DNA of 64,000 bases from RGIG3701 sp031553595 (GTDB lineage: Bacteria; Planctomycetota; Planctomycetia; Pirellulales; Thermoguttaceae). The stretch spans positions 1-64,000 of the forward strand of contig JAVBLI010000012.1 of assembly GCA_031553595.1 (NCBI GenBank), given 5' to 3'. Position 1 is the stretch's first letter, and each line of letters begins with the position of its first letter. The position numbers were made by a program, and so were the translations under genes. The notes under the pieces are model-generated. The model ran no database searches and was not told where the DNA came from. It saw only the letters and a program-made list of their open reading frames with translations. Of this stretch, positions 55,227 to 63,246 are shown piece after piece.

Positions 55227-55511
55227 CTATTCATCGAACAGGTCGGAGTGCGTTCCAGCGCCTGCGGCCAGGAGAACCAACCGATCCTCAAAAATCGCAT
55301 AAACAAGCAGCCAATCCGGCTCGATATGGCATTCGCGATACCCCTGCATCTCGCCTTTCAGCGGATGATCCCGGTATCTTTCCGGCATCTGTTGCCGCGA
55401 AGCCAGCAACGTAAGCGCGGCGGTCAATTTTGAGGGATCTTTGCCACGCTTGCACATCCGCTTCACGTCGCGTTTCATTTTATTGGTATAAATGATCGAA
55501 AGCACGATCAC
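55227..55511 (-). CDS. YafQ/RelE-type mRNA interferase toxin
   Basis: 94 residues, RelE/YafQ fold: YTNKMKRDVKRMCKRGKD at the N-terminus and HPLKGEMQGYRECHIEPDW-LLVYA in the core. The residues corresponding to the YafQ active site are present: H49, H62, D66, W67, H88 and F92. Toxins of this family cleave mRNA at the ribosome. It starts at GTG 55511, overlapping the antitoxin stop by GTGA, which couples its translation to the antitoxin. Confidence 0.9.
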   Translation of the reverse strand: MIVLSIIYTNKMKRDVKRMCKRGKDPSKLTAALTLLASRQQMPERYRDHPLKGEMQGYRECHIEPDWLLVYAIFEDRLVLLAAGAGTHSDLFDE

Positions 55512-55780
55512 TCCTCCAACATGGATCGCACCGCTTCGTCTGCCGACGAATACGGACCCTGCAAATTACGGTCCATACGGGCATCTTCCATTGCCTCGTG
55601 GAGTTCGGCGTTCGGCTTCTTCTTGTCTGCGCGTTTTACCTCGAAGGGAATACCGTCGTTTTCCAGAGCGGCTGCGATAAACATCCTCACCGCCGTCGAC
55701 GTATCCAACCCCAGAGACGCAAAGAGAGAATCCGCGGCCGCTTTGGTGCGATCATCCACACGAATTTGTATTGTAGCCAT
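55508..55780 (-). CDS. RelB/DinJ-family antitoxin
   Basis: 90 residues. The ribbon-helix-helix N-terminus reads MATIQIRVDDRTKAAADSLF with ASLGLDTSTAVRMFIAAALE, typical of DinJ; the C-terminal half is the toxin-binding arm. It should neutralise the neighbouring toxin and bind DNA to regulate the pair. ATG 55780 lies 2 bp after the ispA stop, so it is probably expressed from the ispA transcript; no separate promoter is evident. Confidence 0.88.
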   Translation of the reverse strand: MATIQIRVDDRTKAAADSLFASLGLDTSTAVRMFIAAALENDGIPFEVKRADKKKPNAELHEAMEDARMDRNLQGPYSSADEAVRSMLEE

Positions 55781-55782
55781 AT

Positions 55783-56925
55783 CTACTTCTCTCTCGTTTT
55801 CATAAATTCCATCAGGCACTTCAGCACGCGTTCATGGCCGCCGAAACAGGGGGCGTTTACTTCATCCGCCGCGCGGCGGGAAAGCGTTTCCACCAGCGCC
55901 CGACAGCGATCCATACCCAGCACGCCCGGCCAGGTGATCTTCCCGGCTTCCGTGTCTTTCTGCACTTTCTTGCCCATGACTTCCACCGAACCGCTGACGT
56001 CCAGCATGTCGTCGGTGACCTGAAACGCCAGGCCCAGATGCTGCCCGAAGCGGGTAAGCCGCATGCCCTGCTCGGCGGTGGCGTCCGCCGCGAGAGCCCC
56101 CATCAGCAGGGACGCCGCGATCAGCGCGCCGGTTTTCCGGTTCTGCATGGACTCCAGCAGTTGCGCACGCCGGTCGTCCTCCGTCCGCGGCGGAGCGATT
56201 TTCCGTGTTTTTTCCGCCGTCCGCAGCTTGTGCGCGTATTCCCGAGCACTGGCCAAGCCCTCCCTGTCACGCGAAAACGCCTCCTCATACAGGTCGAAAT
56301 CGCCGGTGCACAGCATGGTCAGCAGGCACACCCGCGGCACGTCCGTCCCGGGCTGCATGTCATCCATCTGGCCGCCGACCATCCCGCGCTGCCCCGCCGC
56401 CGCGGCCAGGAAACGCACGAAATACCCCGCTTTCCCCGGATCCGGAAAACGCGTCAGCACCGCGAACGCCAGCGTTAAAAGCGCATCACCGGCCAGAATC
56501 GCCGTCCCCTCGTCGAACGCGATATGGCACGTCGCCCGGCCGCGCCGCAGCGCATCGTTATCCATCGCCGGCAGGTCGTCATGAATCAGCGAGTACGCAT
56601 GCACCATCTCCACGGCACACGCCACCAGCGACGCGCGCCGCATCAGTTCCTGGAATGTGAATTTCCGGTTGCAGATCATGGCCGCGATGTAAACGAGCAT
56701 GGGACGGAAACGCTTCCCCGGCGCCAGCGCACTGTACTGCATGGCGTTTTTCAGCCGCGACGGTACGTCATCCGAAATTTGATACACCGCCCGCAGCGCC
56801 TTGTCCACCGCCGTGGGGACGTTCGCCATCCATCGCAGGAACGCCGCCTGCACATCCCCACCCTGTGTCTCGGCCTCCAGGATTTCCTGCCAGCCCCGCT
56901 CCAACTGCTTCCATTCAGTCATCAT
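55783..56925 (-). CDS. ispA: Polyprenyl (farnesyl/geranylgeranyl) diphosphate synthase with internal insertion
   Basis: 380 residues, against about 300 for the family. First Asp-rich motif SLIHDDLPAMDND, second QVTDDMLDVSG, with the GKRFRPM and KTGALI segments in place. Between GGQMDD and KTGALI about 60 residues (Arg/Glu-rich, ending DRRAQLLESMQNR) are inserted where the family has a short loop. It builds C15-C20 prenyl diphosphates from IPP and DMAPP. Overlaps xseB by ATGA. Product chain length cannot be predicted with certainty. Confidence 0.9.
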   Translation of the reverse strand: MMTEWKQLERGWQEILEAETQGGDVQAAFLRWMANVPTAVDKALRAVYQISDDVPSRLKNAMQYSALAPGKRFRPMLVYIAAMICNRKFTFQELMRRASLVACAVEMVHAYSLIHDDLPAMDNDALRRGRATCHIAFDEGTAILAGDALLTLAFAVLTRFPDPGKAGYFVRFLAAAAGQRGMVGGQMDDMQPGTDVPRVCLLTMLCTGDFDLYEEAFSRDREGLASAREYAHKLRTAEKTRKIAPPRTEDDRRAQLLESMQNRKTGALIAASLLMGALAADATAEQGMRLTRFGQHLGLAFQVTDDMLDVSGSVEVMGKKVQKDTEAGKITWPGVLGMDRCRALVETLSRRAADEVNAPCFGGHERVLKCLMEFMKTREK

Positions 56926-57206
56926 GTTCTTCGCCCTCGCGTTTTCGCTTTTTCATCCAGAGAAATGTCCGTATCATCCACCGCGCGAGTGATCGGCACG
57001 CCGTTTTCATCCACGCCCGTTAAAATTTCAATCTTCCGCCGCGCGCCCTCCAGCAGTTCGTGGCACTCCTTCAAAAGGCCCACGCCCCGCTCATAAAGCG
57101 CCAGCGACTCGTCCAGCGTCGCCCGCCCGTTCTCCAGCCGAAGCACGATTTCTTCAAGCTCCGAGAAGGATTTTTCGAATATCTTGTTTTCGGAATTTTC
57201 TGACAT
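56922..57206 (-). CDS. xseB: Exodeoxyribonuclease VII small subunit
   Basis: 94 residues. FEKSFSELEEIVLRLENGRATLDESLALYERGVGLL is the family core (residues 10-45); the C-terminus is extended by about 15 charged residues. XseB joins XseA to form ExoVII, which degrades single-stranded DNA. xseA is not in the window. xseB-ispA-dxs is a widespread gene order. Confidence 0.92.
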   Translation of the reverse strand: MSENSENKIFEKSFSELEEIVLRLENGRATLDESLALYERGVGLLKECHELLEGARRKIEILTGVDENGVPITRAVDDTDISLDEKAKTRGRRT

Positions 57207-57229
57207 GCGGTTTTTCTTTTCAATTCTTC

Positions 57230-57412
57230 GCCCCGGCGGGGCAATGCATAATAGTCTGAGGGAAGGCGCAGCCGCCCCCTCCGGGAACGCGAGCAAACAA
57301 CTCTCTCCTCTGCCCTGAAAGGGCGCCTTATGGCCGCCGGACAGATTCTTTGGGAAGCACCATATCTTTCCCAGGGCGTTGCCTTGGGCTGTTATGCTAT
57401 ACCCCTCCGGGG
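57230..57412. repeat. Array of short hairpins upstream of xseB
   Basis: Four 3-nt-loop hairpins in 180 bp: GCCCC-ggc-GGGGC (57230-57242), GCCCT-gaa-AGGGC (57312-57324), CCCAGGGC-gtt-GCCTTGGG (57370-57388) and CCCC-tcc-GGGG (57402-57412). Segments after them share ATGCATAATAG / TTATG / TTATGCTATA. It lies between the PHP gene stop and xseB start, so it may hold the promoter or processing sites of the xseB operon. Confidence 0.6.
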
Positions 57413-57432
57413 CGAATTCCGTTTACCTTCTC

Positions 57433-58605
57433 TCACCCTTCCACCGCCACCTCCAGCGGGCGGTTCATGCCGATCAGCCAGTTCGTGACGGTCAGGGCTT
57501 TACACTGCGGCTGGCAGGGAATGCGTTCAGCCGTGCCAGTGGAAAGTTCGCGTGCCTGCTCGCCGACTTTTACCGTGATGGGCAGCGAGCTGTTATTCGT
57601 CAGTTCCAACTCGCCGGGCGTCACCGGTTTTACGTTGACACACGCACGGAACAGCGCCGGCAGCCACGGGGCACGGCCCCACAGCATCCCGGCAGCCCAC
57701 GCCACCGTCCGCCGCGCGAAAAACGCCTCCCGCACACTGGCCAGCGTCCGCTCCTTGGCCAGCACCAGGGTTATCGGCCGCTGCGGATTCTGGTAGCCGT
57801 AAGTGTTCAGTTCGCTGTCGTGAATATCGCTGTTGGCGATGATGGCCAGGTCGCGATCGTTGCACCAGTCGGAAACCACAGGGTAATACTCGTCGCCGTT
57901 AAAAACCTCCACGCCGTGCATCAGGCCGTTTTTAAACGCCTCCTCATGCTCGGGAAAAAAACGCAGGGGAGCGCCTTTCGGCAGGCCGCCGCTGTTCGGG
58001 GCCGCCCAGCCGGGATGATTCCACAGGAGGAACGCTCCCTGATCCGCCGCGATGCGCAGCATCTGCCGCCAGTCGGCCGCGGCCGCCGCGATCGGGTTGT
58101 TATCTTCCGTAAACAGCGTATTAAAATGCCCCGGCGGCATCGTGCTTTTCGTCATCTCGCCGCCACGCACCAGCAGCAGCCCACGCTTCTCCGCCTCCGG
58201 TTTCGCGATTTCATACCACAAATTATAATTGTCGTTGAGCTCCGGCTGCATCGGCCAACGCCCCTTGGCACCGAAGTGCGGCCGGTATTCGAAATGGTCC
58301 GTAATCGCAATCACGTCCAGCCCATTATGCACCGCCTCGCACACCCGGTCTCGCGGCATGACCTGCCCGTCCGAAAACACGGTGTGGATATGAAAATCGC
58401 CCTTAAGCACCTTGAAACCCTCCACGTCCGGCACCGTAATCACCCGCGCCGGCTCCTGCCGAACAATCGACTTCGCGCTGACAGTATACGTATCCGGCTG
58501 CGCCGCACCGCCGTCCTCCGCAAACACCCCCGCACCCTGCCCCATCGCCGCCGCCGAGGCGCCGAGAATCAGGCCGGATTTCAAAAAGTTTCGACGATTC
58601 AACAT
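57433..58605 (-). CDS. Tat-exported PHP-domain metal-dependent phosphoesterase
   Basis: 390 residues with a twin-arginine signal (RRNFLKSG, residues 4-11) and Ala-rich hydrophobic stretch. The PHP domain supplies metal ligands in GDFHIHTVFSDG, AITDHFEYR, NHPGW and NSDIHD. The last 90 residues are a beta-rich domain (VKPVTPGELELTNNSSLPIT). PHP proteins cleave phosphoesters; a periplasmic one may scavenge phosphate or act on sugar phosphates. No obvious operon partner. Confidence 0.85.
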   Translation of the reverse strand: MLNRRNFLKSGLILGASAAAMGQGAGVFAEDGGAAQPDTYTVSAKSIVRQEPARVITVPDVEGFKVLKGDFHIHTVFSDGQVMPRDRVCEAVHNGLDVIAITDHFEYRPHFGAKGRWPMQPELNDNYNLWYEIAKPEAEKRGLLLVRGGEMTKSTMPPGHFNTLFTEDNNPIAAAAADWRQMLRIAADQGAFLLWNHPGWAAPNSGGLPKGAPLRFFPEHEEAFKNGLMHGVEVFNGDEYYPVVSDWCNDRDLAIIANSDIHDSELNTYGYQNPQRPITLVLAKERTLASVREAFFARRTVAWAAGMLWGRAPWLPALFRACVNVKPVTPGELELTNNSSLPITVKVGEQARELSTGTAERIPCQPQCKALTVTNWLIGMNRPLEVAVEG

Positions 58606-58652
58606 ATGATTATATCCTATCCTTCAAGCAAAGATTAAACCGCCTCCAGAAA

Positions 58653-58684
58653 GGGGAAAACATTATTGAAAAATTGTTTTCCCC
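58653..58684. terminator. Perfect 10-bp hairpin between guaA and the PHP gene
   Basis: GGGGAAAACA (58653-58662) pairs perfectly with TGTTTTCCCC (58675-58684), with a 12-nt loop. It could terminate guaA transcription (minus strand) but the following T-run is short, so the role is uncertain. Confidence 0.45.
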
Positions 58685-58834
58685 CTCTCGGCTGCGCCGA
58701 TTCACACCCATTTCAAAAAACTTTTATACCTTATTTATTTTTTAAAACACAGGCTGATGTTCAAGTGCTGGCAATGCGGCACGAGTCACTTCATTCGTGC
58801 GGAAGCACGGCGTGGGGTGCAGCGTCCGACGCTG

Positions 58835-60412
58835 CTATTCCCACTCGATCGTCGCCGGCGGTTTGCTGCTGATGTCGTAAACCACGCGGTTGATGCCTTT
58901 GACTTCGTTGATGATGCGGGTGGACATCCGGGCAAGCAGGTCGTACGGCAGGCGGGACCAGTCGGCCGTCATGAAGTCTTCGGTGTTCACGGAACGGATG
59001 GCCAGGGCGTTCTCGTAGGTCCGCGCGTCGCCCATGACGCCCACGCTTTTGACGGGCAGCAGCACCGCGAAGGTCTGGGACGTCTTGCGATACAGGTCGG
59101 CCGCCCGGAGTTCTTCCACGACGATCGCGTCCGCTTCTTTGAGCACCGCGAGTTTCTCGGCCGTCACCTCGCCCAGACACCGCACGGCCAGGCCCGGGCC
59201 GGGGAACGGATGCCGCCACACGATTTCGTCCGGCAGCCCGAGCTGTGTGCCCAGCCGGCGCGCTTCGTCCTTGAACAGGTCGCGTAGCGGCTCGATGAGC
59301 TCGAAACTCAGGTCTTCGGGCAGGCCGCCGACGTTATGATGAAGCTTAATCGTCGCGGCCGGGCAATCGGGCGAGCCGCCGCTTTCGATCACGTCCGGAT
59401 ACAGCGTGCCCTGGGCGAGGAATTTCGCGTCCTGAATGCTCTTAGCCGCCTCGGCGAAACAGTCGATGAACGTGTGTCCGATGATCTTCCGCTTCTGCTG
59501 CGGCTCGGTGACGCCCGCGAGTTTCGTCAGGAACAGCTCCTGAGCGTTTATCACGTGCAGGTCGATTTTGAAATGCTCGGTGAACTCGCGGACCACGCTT
59601 TCGGACTCATTTTTCCGCAGCAGGCCGTGATCGACGTGAATACAGGAAAGCTGGTCGCCGATGGCCCCGGCCAGAAGTGCCGCCACGACCGCGGAATCCA
59701 CGCCGCCGGAGAGCGCGCAAATCACGCGATCCTTGCCGACCTGCTTCCGAATACGTTCCTGCATCAGGCGCGCGAAATCCTTGAGCGTCCAGGAGCCCGT
59801 GCAGCCGCAGATTTTCTTCAGGAAGTTACCGAGAATGACGGTTCCCTCATCCGTGTGCGTCACTTCCGGGTGGAACTGGACGCCGAAAATCGGCTTTTCC
59901 TTGTGGCGAATCGCCGCCGCAGGGCATGTTTCCGTCTTCGCGACGATGAAAAAGTCCGCCGGCAGCGTGCCGATCTGGTCGCCGTGGCTCATCCACACCC
60001 GCGTTTTTCGGTTCACGCCGTTAAAGAGTACGTCATCCGTCATGATTTCGATCATCGCATGGCCGTATTCGCGCGAATCGGTCTGCTGAACCTTCCCGCC
60101 AAAAGACTGCGTCATGTGATGAACGCCGTAACAGATACCGAGGATGGGGATGCCCAGGTCGAAAATGGCCGGGTCACACTGCGGGGCATTTTTTCCATAC
60201 ACGCTAAAAGGCCCGCCGGAAAGGATAATCCCGCGCGGGGCGAGTTCTTTCACGCGCGAGGCCGGCAGGTCATGCCGCACGATTTCGCAGTACACGTTCT
60301 GTTCACGGATACGCCGCGCGATGAGCTGGGCGTACTGGGAACCGAAATCAAAAACCAGAATTTTTTCATCAGTCAGGCGGAAGGTCTCCGCAGCGGGATT
60401 AGAAAGCGTCAT
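58835..60412 (-). CDS. guaA: GMP synthase (glutamine-hydrolysing)
   Basis: 525 residues, normal length. The N-terminal glutamine amidotransferase domain has the nucleophile Cys in PILGICYGVHH. The ATP pyrophosphatase domain has the P-loop ALSGGVDSAVVAALLAG, and the C-terminal dimerisation domain ends ISSKPPATIEWE. It converts XMP to GMP. It is divergent from argD, with a palindromic element in between. Confidence 0.97.
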   Translation of the reverse strand: MTLSNPAAETFRLTDEKILVFDFGSQYAQLIARRIREQNVYCEIVRHDLPASRVKELAPRGIILSGGPFSVYGKNAPQCDPAIFDLGIPILGICYGVHHMTQSFGGKVQQTDSREYGHAMIEIMTDDVLFNGVNRKTRVWMSHGDQIGTLPADFFIVAKTETCPAAAIRHKEKPIFGVQFHPEVTHTDEGTVILGNFLKKICGCTGSWTLKDFARLMQERIRKQVGKDRVICALSGGVDSAVVAALLAGAIGDQLSCIHVDHGLLRKNESESVVREFTEHFKIDLHVINAQELFLTKLAGVTEPQQKRKIIGHTFIDCFAEAAKSIQDAKFLAQGTLYPDVIESGGSPDCPAATIKLHHNVGGLPEDLSFELIEPLRDLFKDEARRLGTQLGLPDEIVWRHPFPGPGLAVRCLGEVTAEKLAVLKEADAIVVEELRAADLYRKTSQTFAVLLPVKSVGVMGDARTYENALAIRSVNTEDFMTADWSRLPYDLLARMSTRIINEVKGINRVVYDISSKPPATIEWE

Positions 60413-60842
60413 ATATTTTCGTAAAATTCGAAAAAAAGGGTTAAAACTTAGGGGCGCACAGCCCGGGTAAAATTACATTTTGACCATTATATTATTATAA
60501 CCATTTTTCTCCCCGATGACAGGGGGACGGAGGCGGCGGGGAGAGGATAACAAGAAACAGGAGCCGGGAATGGAGCACAGCGTAATGACCGGATAAGAAT
60601 CGCTGTACCTCTTCCCACTTCTTATCCTGTCATTACGCTGCGCTACATTCCCGGCTGTTGTTTTGCTACTGTCATGATTGGCCGCCCACCCCGCCCCAGT
60701 GCGGCTTGCCAAAACGCGTAAATCCATTATAATGGAACGGTAACTTTTTTTCCAGAAACACACCGTTTTTGCCGATAAACTTTAATTCTCAAGGAAAATC
60801 GGCAGCGGCGGTGATAAACTATTTTAAAACAGGTATCTTCCC
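60413..60842. other. Divergent regulatory gap between guaA and argD
   Basis: 430 bp with a subtype B palindrome (60555-60664) in the middle. To the left of it an AT-rich stretch with several TATAAT-like sequences (around 60485-60505) probably holds the guaA promoter; to the right, AT-rich sequence precedes argD, but no consensus -35/-10 pair is clear. No small open frame is convincing. Confidence 0.5.
60555..60664. repeat. Palindromic intergenic element, subtype B, copy 5
   Basis: Outer ends AACAGGAGCCGGGAATGGAG and CCCGGCTGTTGTTTT, inner ATGACCGGATAAG / CTTATCCTGTCAT. Unlike most copies it lies between divergent genes (guaA and argD). Confidence 0.85.
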
Positions 60843-62015
60843 ATGAACACGTTTGAAATTTTCGACAAATACGTCATCGCAAATTATAAACGCTATCCGG
60901 TCGTGCTGGTGCGCGGCGAAGATTCGTATATCTGGGACGATAAAGGGAACCGTTACCTCGACTTTTTCCCCGGCTGGGGCTGTAACATGCTCGGCCACTG
61001 CCCGCCGTACGTGGTCGAGGCGGTGCGGACGCAGGTGGGCCAACTGATCCACGCCCCGAATTCGTGGTACATGCCGCTGCAGGGAATCTGGGCGAAAATG
61101 CTCTCCGAGCGGGCGTTCGGTGGGAAATCCTTCTTCTGCAATTCCGGCACCGAGGCGAATGAAGCCGCGATTAAGCTCATGCGGCTTTACGGCGCGGCCC
61201 AGAAACGCTACAAAATCATCACGTTCGAGGGGAGTTTCCACGGCCGAACCATGGGCTCCGTCTCCGCGACGGCCCAGCCGAAATACCACGAAGGCCTCGG
61301 CCCGATGCTCGCCGGCTTCACCTACGCGCCCTATAACGACCTGGAAGCCGTCAAAGCGCTCATCGACGACGAAACCGTGGGCATCATGCTCGAACCCATC
61401 CAGGGCGAGGGCGGGGTGAACGTCCCGGATGCGGAATTCCTGAAAGGCCTCCGCGAGCTCTGCGACCAGAACGGCCTGCTGCTGCATTTCGACGAAGTGC
61501 AGACCGGCTGCGGGCGTACCGGCGACTGGTTCGCCTACCAGAACACTGGCGTCGTGCCGGATTTGATGACGCTGGCCAAGGCGCTGTGCGGCGGGCTGGC
61601 GGCCGGGGCGTTAATGGCGAAAGAGGAGTACGCCCCCTATTTACGGCCCGGGATGCATGCCGCCACCTTCGGCGGAAACCCCGTCGCCGCCGCCGCCGGA
61701 ATCGCCACCCTGGAGATGATCGAAAACGAAAATCTGCTGGAAAACGCGAAAAAAATCGAGTCCCTGTTCCTCGCCCGCTTCAACGAACTGAAATCGCAGT
61801 GCGATCTGGTGAAAGACGTCCGTGGAAAGGGCGTCATGATCGGAATCGAGCTCAACGTGGAGGGCACGGAAGTCGTGCAGAAGTGCCTCGAGCGGAACCT
61901 GTTGATCAACTGCACCCACGGCACGGTCATCCGCCTGCTGCCCGCCATGACGCTCACCGAAGCGCAGGTGAACGAGGGCGCGGACATCATTTGCGACGTG
62001 ATTAAGAAGCTGTAA
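60843..62015 (+). CDS. argD: Acetylornithine aminotransferase
   Basis: 390 residues, a class III PLP aminotransferase. Landmarks: FFPGWGCNMLGHCPP, FFCNSGTEANEAAIKL, FHGRTMGSVSAT, the PLP-aspartate in LLLHFDEVQTGCGRTG and the Schiff-base lysine in TLAKALCGG. It makes N-acetylornithine from N-acetylglutamate semialdehyde. argF downstream supports arginine synthesis over related substrates, though succinylornithine or GABA-type enzymes share the fold. Confidence 0.93.
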   Translation: MNTFEIFDKYVIANYKRYPVVLVRGEDSYIWDDKGNRYLDFFPGWGCNMLGHCPPYVVEAVRTQVGQLIHAPNSWYMPLQGIWAKMLSERAFGGKSFFCNSGTEANEAAIKLMRLYGAAQKRYKIITFEGSFHGRTMGSVSATAQPKYHEGLGPMLAGFTYAPYNDLEAVKALIDDETVGIMLEPIQGEGGVNVPDAEFLKGLRELCDQNGLLLHFDEVQTGCGRTGDWFAYQNTGVVPDLMTLAKALCGGLAAGALMAKEEYAPYLRPGMHAATFGGNPVAAAAGIATLEMIENENLLENAKKIESLFLARFNELKSQCDLVKDVRGKGVMIGIELNVEGTEVVQKCLERNLLINCTHGTVIRLLPAMTLTEAQVNEGADIICDVIKKL

Positions 62016-62020
62016 ACGAT

Positions 62021-62186
62021 TTACTAGCCCCAAGCGTAAACGCCGGGCACCATGCGGAATGAACCCGCGCTTGCAGGTAGGGTTCTGAACGATGAAACTC
62101 CGCATTTCATGGCGATTTCAGAACACAAACTGCAAGAAAACCTCCCACCTCACAGTGCCCCGCGCTGACGCTTGGGGCTAGTAAAA
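62021..62186. repeat. Planctomycete 'SPKRQRG/PTCKRG'-type palindromic element
   Basis: The outer arms (62021-62050 and 62155-62184) match at 27 of 30 positions, with ends TTACTAGCCCCAAGCGT and ACGCTTGGGGCTAGTAA. Inside, ATGCGGA pairs with TCCGCAT, and GAACCC (62061-62066) pairs with GGGTTC (62090-62095). Translated in the reverse frames it yields NPTCKRG and SPKRQRG, strings common in spurious planctomycete ORFs. It fills most of the gap between argD and argF. Confidence 0.8.
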
Positions 62187-62209
62187 TGGAACACTGAAGG
62201 AATCCCAAA

Positions 62210-63130
62210 ATGAAGCATTTCATCTCGCTGGAAGACATGACCACGGCGGAAATCGAGGAAATTCTGGAAATCGGGCGTGATTTGAAGGAAAAATTCATGC
62301 GCGGCGTGCGGGAACCGCTCTTCCGCGGCGCGACGCTGGCCATGGTCTTCCAGAAGCAGTCGCTGCGGACGCGCATCAGTTTCGAGACCGCCATGACGCA
62401 CCTCGGCGGCACGGCCCTCTTTCTCGCCGACGAAATCGGCTTCGGCCAGCGTGAGCCCATCAAGGATTTCGCCCGCGTCATGAGCGAAATGGTGGACGTG
62501 GTGATGATCCGCGCCAAGCGGCATGCGGATGTGCTGGAATTTGCGGGGTACGCCGACGTGCCCGTCATTAATGGCCTGACCGATTTTTCGCACCCGTGCC
62601 AGGCCCTGGCCGACATTTTCACGCTGCGGGAAATGGTGGGCGACGTCCGCGGCAAGAAGCTGGCGTGGATCGGCGACGCGAATAACGTGGCCCTGAGCAC
62701 CGCCGCGATCTGCGGAAAACTCGGTGTGCGGATGGCCGTGGCCGTGCCGAAAAAGTACGATTTTCCGCCGGAAGTGAAAGAAATGCTGGCGCGCGACCTG
62801 CCCGAGCTGGAGCTGGAAATCACGCAGGACCCAGTGGCGGCGGTGAAGGGCGCCACAGCCGTGCTGACGGACGTGTGGGTGAGCATGGGCCAGGAAAAAG
62901 AGGAAAAGAAGCGGCTGAAGGCGTTCGCGCCGTACCAGGTGAACGCCGAGCTGATGGCCCACTGCCCGGACGCGTACTTCATGCACTGCCTGCCGGCCAA
63001 ACGCGGCCAGGAAGTGACGGACGAGGTAATCGAGTCGCCCCAGAGTCTGGTTTTTCAGGAAGCCGGGAACCGGATGCACGCCCAAAAAGGCGTCCTGGTC
63101 TGGCTCCTGCGGCAAGTGTGGAAGAAGTAA
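62210..63130 (+). CDS. argF: Ornithine carbamoyltransferase
   Basis: 306 residues. The carbamoyl-phosphate motif is FQKQSLRTRISFE (S-L-R-T-R instead of the more common S-T-R-T-R), followed by DFSHPCQALAD, DVWVSMGQE and the ornithine-loop MHCLPAKRGQEVTDEV. It makes citrulline from ornithine and carbamoyl phosphate. argD-argF order suggests an arginine operon, though the palindrome between them may split transcription. Confidence 0.95.
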   Translation: MKHFISLEDMTTAEIEEILEIGRDLKEKFMRGVREPLFRGATLAMVFQKQSLRTRISFETAMTHLGGTALFLADEIGFGQREPIKDFARVMSEMVDVVMIRAKRHADVLEFAGYADVPVINGLTDFSHPCQALADIFTLREMVGDVRGKKLAWIGDANNVALSTAAICGKLGVRMAVAVPKKYDFPPEVKEMLARDLPELELEITQDPVAAVKGATAVLTDVWVSMGQEKEEKKRLKAFAPYQVNAELMAHCPDAYFMHCLPAKRGQEVTDEVIESPQSLVFQEAGNRMHAQKGVLVWLLRQVWKK

Positions 63131-63138
63131 GATCCTTT

Positions 63139-63238
63139 AAAACAGCAGCCGTCAGCGCAGAGACCGGATTAGAACTGGTGAGTTGGTTCCAGTTCTAATC
63201 CGGTCTCTGCACTGACGCTCCGCTCCCGGCTGCTGTTT
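63139..63238. repeat. Palindromic intergenic element, subtype A, copy 6
   Basis: Inner stem AGAGACCGGATTAGAACTGG with its full complement; the outer left arm lacks GGGAGCGGAGC found in the right arm. It lies between convergent argF and the sigma factor gene, filling the gap almost exactly (8 bp on either side). Confidence 0.88.
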
Positions 63239-63246
63239 CTTACTGC

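Noticed and set aside
57379..58638. 419-codon plus-strand open frame opposite the PHP gene
   Set aside because: Its first codons derive from the hairpin array and the rest is antisense to a gene with all PHP metal motifs.
60843..62015. Fusion or frameshift in argD because of the nearby palindrome
   Set aside because: The frame is intact from the start codon to the normal C-terminus; the palindrome begins after the stop codon.
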